Assembly (NCBI GenBank): GCA_038209365.1
Contig: JBBQXS010000005.1
Location: 65,359-129,358, forward strand
DNA length: 64,000 nt
Direction: 5' to 3'
Origin: DASQHW01 sp038209365
GTDB taxonomy: Bacteria > Actinomycetota > Acidimicrobiia > IMCC26256 > PALSA-610
Shown: positions 8,295 to 16,633 of the stretch, piece by piece
Position numbering within the stretch: the first letter of the stretch is position 1
Layout: each line of letters opens with the position of its first letter
Program-made: the position numbers and the translations under genes
Notes under the pieces: model-generated
What the model was told of the DNA's origin: nothing
Seen by the model: only the letters and a program-made list of their open reading frames with translations
The model's database searches: none

Positions 8295-9792
8295 CCGCGG
8301 CGCCATCGCCGTCCTCGGAAAAGTGCCGCGCGACCAGTGCGAGGACGGCCGTGTCGCCCTTCAGCTCGACCCGCCCGGACGCGACCGCGGCGTCGAGTGT
8401 GAGCGCGCCGGCGAGGAGCTGCAACATCACCGGGAACGTGACCGCGAGCTCGGCGACGGCCGGTGTCACGGGTTCGGGTACGGCGACGAGGTGGTCGTCG
8501 CGCCGGACGATCGACCACCGGTGACGACGTGTCTCGTCGTCAGCAGCGATGTCGAGCACGAGCGCGCCGTCATGGCACACCCCTGGGCAGGCCTGCAACC
8601 GCGCGGCAAGCTCCGGCAGCGCGGCAGACAGGACCTCGTCCACGTCGAGCTCGGCGGCGATCCGGCGCAGCTCCGAGTCGTCCAGCCCGACGACGAGCAT
8701 CGACAACCACGTTGTGGGATCGCGCCCGTTCCGTGCACCCGCAGGCGTGACTCGCTCCGCAAAGGCGATCCGCGCGAGCGCACCCAACGCGACACCGCCA
8801 CCGATCCCGAGGACGAGCGCGATCTCGAGGCGCGTCAGCACGTGCGGTCCCGTAGAAGGGAGCTGCGAGTGCCACAACGACGACAGGTCGGACACGCCGC
8901 CGACGAGCGCAACCATCAGGCTCACGAAGACCACGCCGTACAGCGCCTCGGGCCGGCGCCGCCACACTCCGATCACCGTGGGCACCACTGCCAGCCACAC
9001 CAGGATCGACACGAACGTGCCGCCGACGAACTGCAGCGCCTTGGCGGCGTTGCTCCCCGGGCGCGCGATCTCGTACGCGATCGCGTGGGCGGCGTCAACG
9101 ATCACGAGGGTGCCGAGCAGCAACGCCAGGACGCGCCACATACGCGCAACGAGGACGGCTGCGAGACCGAGCAGGAACGACACGACGATCACGGGGATCC
9201 ATGGCACGCCGCTCGGGCCCGGTACCCAGTCGAGCGTGAGCGTGGCGTCGCTGGTCGTCCCGTCGTGTACGAACTTGACGTGATCGACACCGATGTGGTG
9301 GAAGGCACCGGGATCGCTCGCCACCTGCGGCGGGAGCCCGGGCTGCATCCGGTGCGCCCGATGGTCGTGCCAGCGAGCCGAGTGGCCGCCGGAGACCTTG
9401 CGCCACTTGGGCGCCGCGTCGGGCTTCGTGTCGACCCCGTCGGGAATGACGCCCCCCTTGAGCGACCGGTTGACGTAGGTGGCGCTCGAATGCAGGTTCT
9501 CGAACACCCCGGCCGGACCGATGCGCAGGTACTGCTCGCCCTCGTAGCCGAGCACGATGACCTCGGTGCCGCTGCGATTGGTGAGCTCGAGCTTGGCGCC
9601 GAGGTCGATGACGCGGATCGTCACCCCCGGCGCCGCGGGTGTCACCGACACGATGCTTGCCCGGTAGTTCGTCGGCTTCGGACCCGAGAGCGTGTGTGCG
9701 GACGCCGGCGCGGCCGTCACGACTGCCATCACGAAGGCCGTGGTCACGACGGCAACCAGGCGAGTCGCCCAGCGAGCGAGCAACGTGCGCAT
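8251..9792 (-). CDS. membrane protein with extracellular N-terminal domain and C-terminal SCP2-like domain
   Basis: About 513 residues. A signal peptide (residues 1-33, ending ASA-HTLSG) precedes a roughly 170-residue exported domain rich in His (GGHSARWHDHRAHRM), then about six TM segments between residues 185 and 360. The cytoplasmic C-terminus (about 380-495) matches the look of an SCP2 sterol-carrier domain, with PVMLQLLAGALTLDAAVA followed by GRVELKGDTAVLALVARHF. This fusion is unusual. ATG 9792 is preceded by TAGCGT at 8 bases; longer starts open in frame overlap copCD and look spurious. Its divergent neighbour is copCD, so a copper or lipid link is inferred, not shown. Confidence 0.75.
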   Translation of the reverse strand: MRTLLARWATRLVAVVTTAFVMAVVTAAPASAHTLSGPKPTNYRASIVSVTPAAPGVTIRVIDLGAKLELTNRSGTEVIVLGYEGEQYLRIGPAGVFENLHSSATYVNRSLKGGVIPDGVDTKPDAAPKWRKVSGGHSARWHDHRAHRMQPGLPPQVASDPGAFHHIGVDHVKFVHDGTTSDATLTLDWVPGPSGVPWIPVIVVSFLLGLAAVLVARMWRVLALLLGTLVIVDAAHAIAYEIARPGSNAAKALQFVGGTFVSILVWLAVVPTVIGVWRRRPEALYGVVFVSLMVALVGGVSDLSSLWHSQLPSTGPHVLTRLEIALVLGIGGGVALGALARIAFAERVTPAGARNGRDPTTWLSMLVVGLDDSELRRIAAELDVDEVLSAALPELAARLQACPGVCHDGALVLDIAADDETRRHRWSIVRRDDHLVAVPEPVTPAVAELAVTFPVMLQLLAGALTLDAAVASGRVELKGDTAVLALVARHFSEDGDGAAATAADPPSDRASAS

Positions 9793-9800
9793 CGATGTCA

Positions 9801-9870
9801 ACGCTACGGCGTGGGGCGGACGAGTTCGGGACGGGGCCGCTGGGTGCCGCGCGCTCGCGCGTCGTAGTCT
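9801..9870. promoter_or_regulatory. divergent promoter region between SCP2-type gene and copCD
   Basis: On the minus strand TAGCGT (9806-9801) lies 8 bases before ATG 9792; on the plus strand TAGTCT (9865-9870) lies 9 bases before ATG 9880. Neither start has a Shine-Dalgarno. The whole intergenic space is 87 bp, so both genes may share one control region. Confidence 0.4.
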
Positions 9871-9879
9871 CGGCGCACC

Positions 9880-11589
9880 ATGAGCCTGAGGCGCTTGCTC
9901 CGGCTCCTCGCCGTAGCGGCGCTCGCGGGCACGTTCGTGTTGACGTCCGCGGCTCCGGCGGGAGCTCACGCAGTTCTGCAGAACACGACGCCTCCGAGCA
10001 ACGGCACGGTCGATCGCGCGCCCGCACAGCTGACGCTCTCCTACAGCGAGGCGGTCGAGGTCTCGCTCGGCTCGGTCCAGGTGCTCAACTGCTCGGGGGG
10101 CCGGGTCACGATCGGAGCGCCGCACCACGGTCTCAAGAGCAGCGACGTCGTGGCGTCATTGCCCGACCTCCCGCCGAGCCTGTACGTGGTGCGCTGGCGG
10201 GTCATCTCCGCGGACTCGCACCCGGTGCAGGGCGCGTTCTATTTCCGCGTCGGTGCGGGCCCGAATGCCAGCTCGACACCTTGTGCGGCGGGTACCGCGG
10301 CCGTCAGGAGCAGCAGCACCGTCGGCGTGCTGTTCGGCGCCACGCGGTTCCTGGTGTTCACCGGCCTGGCGCTGCTCATCGGCGGCGCCGCGTTCCTCGT
10401 ACTGATCGCGCGGGGCACGAGCGCGGCACGCCGCACGCGGATGCTCATGTGGGTGGGGTGGGGGCTGACCGCGGCCTCCACGATCGGCGCGGTGATGTTG
10501 CAGGGGCCCTATGCCGAAGGCTCCGGGATCGGGGACGCGGTCAAGTGGTCGGTGTTCCGCGACATTCTCGACACCCGCTTCGGCCACATCGCCGAGCTTC
10601 GCCTGCTGTTCCTCGTGCTCGCGTTGCCCTTCCTGGCCTACGAGCGACGCGCGAACGAGACGCGGCCGCTCCCCGAGTGGTGGGTCGCCGGGGCCGCGAT
10701 CGTCGGCGCCGCGTTGGCGGCGACACCCGGCCTCGCAGGGCATGCGTCGACGGGCGACCACACCGCGCTCGCCGTCCCGATCGACGCCGCGCACGTCGCC
10801 GCGATGTGCATATGGTTCGGCGGGCTCGTCGCGCTGCTCCTCTGCGCGCTGGGCGGCGGGTTCAGCGGCGGCTTGCGGCGCGCCCTCATCCGATTCTCGT
10901 TCATCGCGACCACATGCGTGATCGTGCTCGTGGCGTCGGGCCTGTTCGCGGCATGGCGCCAAGTCGGGTTCACGGTGAAGGGCTACACGTCGACCGACTA
11001 CGGCAAGCTGTTGCTCGTCAAGGTCGCGATCGTCGTCGGGCTCGTCGGCCTCGCGGCGATCAGCCGGAGCATCGTCCGGCAACGGCGCGCGGCGCCGCTC
11101 GAGGCACCCGACAGCACGATCGCGGCGATCGACGAGCGGACCGTCGGCGGCCTCCGCCGATCGGTCGGCGGCGAGGTACTCGTGGGCATCGCCGTTCTCG
11201 TATTGACCGCGTTGCTCGTCAACGCGGTACCGGCTCGCAGCGCGGTTGCTCCCAAGCTGTTCTCGGGATCGGTCAAGGCCGGCATCGGCGCCAATCAGAT
11301 GCTGATCAACGTCACCGTCGACCCGGCCCGGGCGGGACTCGACACGATCCACGTATACACGTTGAAGCCCGACGGCACCGACCTCGTCATCCGGAACATC
11401 ACCGGTGATCTCAGCCTCCCGGAGAAGGGCATCGAAAGCCTGCCCGCCAACCTGCGACGGGCCGGTGGCAATCACTTCCTCGTGGACAATCTGCCGATCA
11501 CGATCACCGGAAAGTGGAAGCTCGTGATCCACGTGCTGCGCGGCGGGTTCAGCGACACGGCGGCGGTGTTCGATGTCCCGATTCGCTGA
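9880..11589 (+). CDS. copCD: CopC-CopD fusion, copper binding/import protein
   Basis: 569 residues combining a secreted CopC domain and a CopD membrane domain. The signal peptide ends at AGA, leaving His30 as the mature N-terminus, the Cu(II) ligand of CopC proteins; Asp112 and His114 in SADSHPVQGAFYFRV supply further ligands. About eight TM segments follow (residues 145-460) with a conserved CopD-like core, then an extracytoplasmic C-terminal domain (about 460-569). Such fusions bind periplasmic copper and probably move it inward. The 3' end overlaps the lipoprotein gene by 17 bases, so the two are cotranscribed. Confidence 0.92.
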   Translation: MSLRRLLRLLAVAALAGTFVLTSAAPAGAHAVLQNTTPPSNGTVDRAPAQLTLSYSEAVEVSLGSVQVLNCSGGRVTIGAPHHGLKSSDVVASLPDLPPSLYVVRWRVISADSHPVQGAFYFRVGAGPNASSTPCAAGTAAVRSSSTVGVLFGATRFLVFTGLALLIGGAAFLVLIARGTSAARRTRMLMWVGWGLTAASTIGAVMLQGPYAEGSGIGDAVKWSVFRDILDTRFGHIAELRLLFLVLALPFLAYERRANETRPLPEWWVAGAAIVGAALAATPGLAGHASTGDHTALAVPIDAAHVAAMCIWFGGLVALLLCALGGGFSGGLRRALIRFSFIATTCVIVLVASGLFAAWRQVGFTVKGYTSTDYGKLLLVKVAIVVGLVGLAAISRSIVRQRRAAPLEAPDSTIAAIDERTVGGLRRSVGGEVLVGIAVLVLTALLVNAVPARSAVAPKLFSGSVKAGIGANQMLINVTVDPARAGLDTIHVYTLKPDGTDLVIRNITGDLSLPEKGIESLPANLRRAGGNHFLVDNLPITITGKWKLVIHVLRGGFSDTAAVFDVPIR

Positions 11590-12541
11590 ACGACCGGCCG
11601 CGTTGCTCGCGGTCGCGACCGCGCTGCTGCTCGCGGCGTGCGGCGGCTCGTCGTCGAAGACATCCGGCTCGCCGTCGCAGAATCCGGCCGCCAACGAGCT
11701 CCAGGCAATAGTCGCGAGCTTCGACGTGACGGCCGGACCTCCGCGCCGGTTCCTCGTCGGCCTCCAGACGGGCAACGCTCGCCTGATCGGCTTCGGCACC
11801 GTGCAGGTGCGCGTGCATCGCGCCGACCCGCCGGCGCCGGCAGCGGGTGAGGCGCACGACGCGACGTTCCTGGCGATCCCCGCGACCCAGGTTCCCGACC
11901 CCTTGCCGTCGAAGCCGGCGCTCGTCGACGCGGTGCGCGGGCGCGGGGTGTACGCCGCGACGATCGGCTTCGACCGGCCGGGGATCTGGACCGCCGAAGT
12001 GGACGCCGACGTGGAAGGCCTCGGTCGCGTGCACGCGTCGACCGCCTTCCAGGTCGCGACCGAGCACGAGGCAATCGCTGTCGGTGACCGTGCACCTGCC
12101 AGCAAGAGCTACACCGTCGCGGACCACGGGGACGCCTCGCTCGACGCCGTCGACTCGCGGGCGCAAGGCGGCACCACGGTGCCCGACCCGGAGCTGCACC
12201 GCGCGACGATCGCCGGTGCGCTGGCCGCGCACCGACCGCTCGTGGCGGTGTTCTCGACGCCCGTCTATTGCCAGAGCCGGTTCTGCGGCCCGATCACGGA
12301 TATGGTCGCCGGCGTTGCCGAGGAGTACGCCGGCAAGGCTGCGTTCGTGCACGTCGAGATCTTCAAGGAGTTCGGCAAGCAGATCGTCAACGACGCGGCG
12401 CTCCAGTGGCTGCAGCGCGTCCCGGGCGGCGACATCCACGAGCCGTGGTTGTACGTGGTCGGAAGCGACGGCAGGGTCAAGGCACGCTTCGACAATGTCG
12501 TCACGCGCGACGAGCTCGTTGCTGCGATCGACGGGCTCTAA
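11573..12541 (+). CDS. thioredoxin-fold (Sco-like) lipoprotein
   Basis: 322 residues with a lipobox LLLAAC (Cys23), an immunoglobulin-like middle region (about 45-165) and a C-terminal thioredoxin-like domain. The redox/metal centre appears as STPVYCQSRFCGP, a C-x4-C pair rather than the C-x3-C of Sco proteins. Sco proteins deliver copper to cytochrome oxidase, and the overlap with copCD supports a copper role here, though the changed Cys spacing leaves a different redox function possible. Start ATG 11573 lies inside the copCD end. Confidence 0.75.
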   Translation: MSRFAERPAALLAVATALLLAACGGSSSKTSGSPSQNPAANELQAIVASFDVTAGPPRRFLVGLQTGNARLIGFGTVQVRVHRADPPAPAAGEAHDATFLAIPATQVPDPLPSKPALVDAVRGRGVYAATIGFDRPGIWTAEVDADVEGLGRVHASTAFQVATEHEAIAVGDRAPASKSYTVADHGDASLDAVDSRAQGGTTVPDPELHRATIAGALAAHRPLVAVFSTPVYCQSRFCGPITDMVAGVAEEYAGKAAFVHVEIFKEFGKQIVNDAALQWLQRVPGGDIHEPWLYVVGSDGRVKARFDNVVTRDELVAAIDGL

Positions 12542-12547
12542 CTCGGG

Positions 12548-12934
12548 CTATTTCCCGTCGCGCAATGCCTTGATCAGCTGCTCGGTCTGCTCGCGCTGCT
12601 CGTAGACGAGCCGGATGATCCAGTAGCGCATGTACCGCGTCATCGAGTTGCGCAGCCAGATCGCGATCCCGACGATCGAGATCCCGATACCGATCATGGC
12701 GGCGATGGAGTCACGCTGGATGAACTCGAACTGCGTGTCCTGGCGAGCACTGATCCACGAGACGACGGCGATAACCATGCCCAGGATCGTGAGACCGATC
12801 CCCCACTGCGACCCGAGGCGCTCGGGGTTGGCCCCGCCGCCGGTCACCTTGAGCTTGCCGACCTCCTCCTGGAACTGCGCGAGGCGGGGCGACGACAGTG
12901 ATCCAGCAGTCGCGTCGGTTTTCACGTCGCTCAT
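12548..12934 (-). CDS. small two-TM membrane protein at end of liv-type operon
   Basis: 128 residues: a hydrophilic N-terminus, TM segments at about 44-64 and 77-96, and a charged C-terminal helix (YEQREQTEQLIKALRDGK). No family recognised. The start ATG overlaps the livF stop by 4 bases and has AAGGAG upstream, so it is the last gene of the ABC transporter operon. It may assist the transporter, but nothing in the sequence proves that. Confidence 0.75.
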   Translation of the reverse strand: MSDVKTDATAGSLSSPRLAQFQEEVGKLKVTGGGANPERLGSQWGIGLTILGMVIAVVSWISARQDTQFEFIQRDSIAAMIGIGISIVGIAIWLRNSMTRYMRYWIIRLVYEQREQTEQLIKALRDGK

Positions 12935-13725
12935 GACTCGGGTCTCCTTGCTGAGGCCGGACGATCAGCCGCGTGCAGGTGGTGATGATCGCTTCCGAGG
13001 TACGCGTCCGCAAGCTCCTCGGCGATGAATTGGGGCTGCCCCGAGTGCAGGAGCCTGCCGTGCAGCATGATCCCGGCACGGTGGGCAATGCCGAGGATCT
13101 CGTGCGCGAACTGCTCGACGATCAAGATCGACAACCCGGACGCCGCGATCTGGCGCACGTGCTCGTAGAGCTCTTCCACGATGATCGGCGCGAGGCCCAT
13201 GGACAGCTCGTCGATGAGCAGCACCGCGGGCTCGGTGGCGAGCGCGCGCGCCATCGCCAGCATTTGCTGCTCACCACCCGACAGCGTGCCTGCGGTCTGC
13301 CTGCGCCGCTCCCCGAGGCGCGGGAATTGCGTGAACGCGCGGTCGAGGATCTCCCGGTATGCGATGCCGCTGAAGGAAGCCATCCGGAGGTTCTCGGCAA
13401 CGCTCAAGTTCGGGAAGATGCCGCGGCCTTCCGGGATGAGGCACACGCCGGCGCGCGCGAGCGCGTCGGATTGGGCCCCGGTCACGTCACGGCCGCAGAG
13501 GAACAGGCTGCCCGAGTGCGGGGTGATCGCGCCGCAGGCGACGCCGAGGGTCGTCGACTTCCCGGCGCCGTTCGGCCCGAGCAGCGCGAAGACCTCGCCG
13601 GGCATCAGCCGTATGTCGATGCCGTGCAGCACGTCGATGGCGCCGTATCCCGCCCGAACCGACGAAAGCTCCAAGACCGGAGTGACCTCGGTGGCACCGG
13701 GGACGGGAGCGACCTGCAGGCTCAT
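12931..13725 (-). CDS. livF: branched-chain amino-acid-type ABC transporter ATPase LivF
   Basis: 264 residues. Walker A is GPNGAGKST (about residues 54-62), the signature is LSGGEQQMLAMARAL, and Walker B is followed by the DELSMGLAP loop characteristic of LivF. A 20-residue N-terminal extension precedes the nucleotide-binding domain. It powers import through the LivHM permease together with LivG. The start overlaps the livG stop by 4 bases. Family members also carry amides, urea or other small solutes, so amino-acid specificity is inferred. Confidence 0.93.
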   Translation of the reverse strand: MSLQVAPVPGATEVTPVLELSSVRAGYGAIDVLHGIDIRLMPGEVFALLGPNGAGKSTTLGVACGAITPHSGSLFLCGRDVTGAQSDALARAGVCLIPEGRGIFPNLSVAENLRMASFSGIAYREILDRAFTQFPRLGERRRQTAGTLSGGEQQMLAMARALATEPAVLLIDELSMGLAPIIVEELYEHVRQIAASGLSILIVEQFAHEILGIAHRAGIMLHGRLLHSGQPQFIAEELADAYLGSDHHHLHAADRPASARRPES

Positions 13726-14456
13726 GACGCGGTCTTCGTCGTGCCGAGATACGCCCGCTGCACCGAGGGGTCCGCTTGGATCTCATGCGGTGTCCCGTGC
13801 GCGATCACCCGTCCGAAGTCGAGCACGTGGATGATCGCGCACGTATCCATGACCAACGGCATGTCGTGCTCGACGAGCAGCACACCGAGGCCTCCGCCGA
13901 CCAACTTGTGCAACAGCACGCCGAGCGCGTCGGTCTCGGCTTCGTCGAGGCCCGACGACGGCTCGTCGAGCAGCAAGACCTTCGGGTCGGTCGCGAGCGC
14001 GCGCGCGACCTCGACGAGCCGGGCCGTACCGGTCGGCAATGATTCGACACGCTTGTGCGCGACCGACGCGATACCGACTTGCTCCAGCAGGCCTTCGGCA
14101 AGCGCATTGCTGTCGTAGCTCGACTTCGCCCACCGGCGGCGCATCTCGAGGGCGACGAGCACGTTCTCGCGTGCGGTCAGGCTCCCGAACGCCTCGAGCC
14201 GCTGGAACGTACGCGCGATGCCGAGACGGGCGCGGCGATACGGACGCCGGCGGGTGATGTCACGGCCGTCGAGCAGGACCCGTCCCCGCGTTGGCGCCTG
14301 GAGTCCCGTGATGACGTTGAACAACGTCGTCTTGCCGGCGCCGTTCGGTCCGATGAGCCCCGTGACACAGCCGGCTTCCACCGTCAGCGTCGCGCCGTCG
14401 ACCGCCAGGAGCCCGCCGAACTGGACGGAGATCTCGTGGATGTCGAGCAGCTCCAT
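13722..14456 (-). CDS. livG: branched-chain amino-acid-type ABC transporter ATPase LivG
   Basis: 244 residues from ATG 14456 (a TTG at 14462 overlapping the upstream stop is also possible). Walker A is GPNGAGKTT, Walker B runs KVLLLDEPSSGLD, and the C-terminus ends with the LivG-type PHEIQADPSVQRAYLG. The signature is LPTGTARLVEVARAL, in which LSGGQ is replaced by LPTGT, a variant typical of LivG. Forms the paired ATPase with LivF for the fused permease upstream in the operon. Confidence 0.92.
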   Translation of the reverse strand: MELLDIHEISVQFGGLLAVDGATLTVEAGCVTGLIGPNGAGKTTLFNVITGLQAPTRGRVLLDGRDITRRRPYRRARLGIARTFQRLEAFGSLTARENVLVALEMRRRWAKSSYDSNALAEGLLEQVGIASVAHKRVESLPTGTARLVEVARALATDPKVLLLDEPSSGLDEAETDALGVLLHKLVGGGLGVLLVEHDMPLVMDTCAIIHVLDFGRVIAHGTPHEIQADPSVQRAYLGTTKTAS

Positions 14457-14458
14457 GG

Positions 14459-16594
14459 TCAACCCGTCCTGGTGGTGGCTCGGGGCACGTCGTTGCTGAT
14501 GCCCAGACCCCGGTCGACGAGCAACACGTCGGCTTCCTCGAACTCGCGTGTAAGCCCCAGTTCGCCGACCTCCGGCTCGGCATTCGCGGCCTTGAGCTCA
14601 GCCGCTTCTCGCCGAGCGTCCCGCCGCCAGGGCAGTAACACCGCGAACCCTTCACCGATCTCGACGACGGCACCGGCCGGGTTCCGGATGATGCCGAGCG
14701 CGGCGAGACCGGGCGCCAGGAAGACGATCGTCTTCCACAGGTCGAGATGCCAGTTCTCCTGGATCAAGACGGTCGCGAGCCCGAAGACCCCCGCGAACAA
14801 CGCCCCCGAGACGCAGGCGACGCCGCCGATCACCAGCGCCAACACGATCGCAAGGCCTTGGAGCATCGCGAAGCCGTTGTTACTGCCGGAGCCGAGCGTG
14901 TGGTAGTGCATCGCGAGGAAGGCGCCTGCGAATCCCGACATACCCGCGGACAACGCGAACACTGCGAGCTTCGTCTCGAGGATGTTGACACCGACGGTTG
15001 CCGACGCGGCTTCGCTGTCTCGGAGCGCGATCAGTCGCCGGCCGAAGGCGCTACGGCGCAACGCGACGACGCCGACGCTCGCGACACCGAAAACCGCCGT
15101 GACGAGCAGAAGGAACGTACGCCGGTCCTCGAAGTCGAAGCCCGCAATGTGCAGGTGGGAGACGAGCCGGCTCCCGGCACCGACCGCGAAGGGTTGCGCG
15201 AAGAACACGAGCTCGACGAACGACGCGAACGCCATCGTGGCCAATGCGAGATACAGGCCCTGGAGGCGCATCGCCGGAAACGCGAGCAGCGCGCCGACCG
15301 GCATGCAGATCAGCGCCGCGAGAAGCACTGCCCAGATGCTCCCGTGGTCCCCACCCAAGCGGGCGTACGCCGTCGCGCCGATCCCGGCGAATGCGAGTGG
15401 CGCGAGCGAGACCTGGCCGGCCCAGCCGATGAGCGGCACGAGCGAGAGCGCGACGAGCGCGGTGCAGATCCCGAGCGCGAAGCGGCTGAGGTTGGCATCG
15501 GAGAGCGTGCGGCTCAGCAGCCACATCGCAACGAACAGCGCGGCCATGCCGATCACCGTGTCGCGAACCGTCGACACGCGCTCGATCTTTCGCATCACGT
15601 GCGTGCGCGCGAACCGAAGCTCGGCTCGTGGGAGCAGAAGGAGCACGATGAACAGCATGATCGCGGGGATCGCCGGGGACACGTTCGTCCAGCGGCCCGC
15701 GAACAACAAGAAGTTGTTCGACCAGCCGATCGAGATCGCGAGGATCAGCGCGCCGACGTAGGTGAGCGGCAGGCTGCGAAGACGCCCGACCACCGCGGCC
15801 GCGAACGAGGTGATGATCAGCAGCGTCAGCGCACCGCCCGCCGCCATGTCGACCTCGGGCGCCAGCAGGATGCCGGCCAGCGCGGCCACGGAACAGCCGA
15901 GACCCCACGCGAAACCCGAGAGCAGCGAGGCGCGCGCGCCTGACAGCGCGGCCAGACCGCGATTGTCGACCACGGCCCGCATCGCGATGCCGAGCCGCGT
16001 GCGGAACAGCAAGATCCGCAGGCCGATCGCGAGCGCGACCGCGGTCAGGATCGTGGCGAACCGGTGCCACGTGAGCACGACGTCGCCGATGTTGAACCCC
16101 TCGCCGTTGAAGAGCGGTGGCAGCGAGTGCGCTTCTTGCTGATCCCAGATCAGGCCGGCGAGACCGATCAACGCGAACATGATCCCGACGGTCACCATCA
16201 GCTGCACGACCAGCGACTGTCCCTGGAGTTGACGCATGATCACACGATCGAGCGCGATGCCCGCCAAGGGGGCGAATACGAGCACCACGAGCGGCAACGC
16301 CAGCCAGGGGGACCATCCCCAGCCCGTAGTCTGATCGACGAACTGCCAGTAGACGTACGCGAAGAACATGCCGATCGCGCCTTGCGCAAAGTTGAAGACA
16401 CCCGTCGTCGTGTAGACGACGACGAGACCGCTCGCCGACATCGCGTAGATGCCGGCGAGCGGGAGCGAGAACACCAACAGGTTCAGCAGGCTCGTGCCGT
16501 CGACCGGGTTGCCCGCCCATGCCTGCCAACTGACGGCCACGACGAACGCGATCGTCCCTGCCCACACGAACAGATTCGACCACCGCCTGTTCAC
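14459..16594 (-). CDS. livHM: fused LivH-LivM permease
   Basis: 711 residues, about twice a single permease subunit. Residues 1-300 match LivH (GIYAMSASGLVVVYTTTGVFNF-like start, FNFAQGAIGMF) and about 340-640 match LivM (IGWAGQVSLAPLAFAGIGA), the two being joined by a short loop; a hydrophilic tail of about 70 residues follows. In most bacteria these are two genes. Both halves have multiple TM segments, so one polypeptide can form the whole pore. GTG 16594 has GGGAGGA upstream. Followed directly by livG. Confidence 0.93.
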   Translation of the reverse strand: MNRRWSNLFVWAGTIAFVVAVSWQAWAGNPVDGTSLLNLLVFSLPLAGIYAMSASGLVVVYTTTGVFNFAQGAIGMFFAYVYWQFVDQTTGWGWSPWLALPLVVLVFAPLAGIALDRVIMRQLQGQSLVVQLMVTVGIMFALIGLAGLIWDQQEAHSLPPLFNGEGFNIGDVVLTWHRFATILTAVALAIGLRILLFRTRLGIAMRAVVDNRGLAALSGARASLLSGFAWGLGCSVAALAGILLAPEVDMAAGGALTLLIITSFAAAVVGRLRSLPLTYVGALILAISIGWSNNFLLFAGRWTNVSPAIPAIMLFIVLLLLPRAELRFARTHVMRKIERVSTVRDTVIGMAALFVAMWLLSRTLSDANLSRFALGICTALVALSLVPLIGWAGQVSLAPLAFAGIGATAYARLGGDHGSIWAVLLAALICMPVGALLAFPAMRLQGLYLALATMAFASFVELVFFAQPFAVGAGSRLVSHLHIAGFDFEDRRTFLLLVTAVFGVASVGVVALRRSAFGRRLIALRDSEAASATVGVNILETKLAVFALSAGMSGFAGAFLAMHYHTLGSGSNNGFAMLQGLAIVLALVIGGVACVSGALFAGVFGLATVLIQENWHLDLWKTIVFLAPGLAALGIIRNPAGAVVEIGEGFAVLLPWRRDARREAAELKAANAEPEVGELGLTREFEEADVLLVDRGLGISNDVPRATTRTG

Positions 16595-16633
16595 GCTGGT
16601 GCTTCCTCCCGGCGCCCTGGCGGGCGGCTCACC

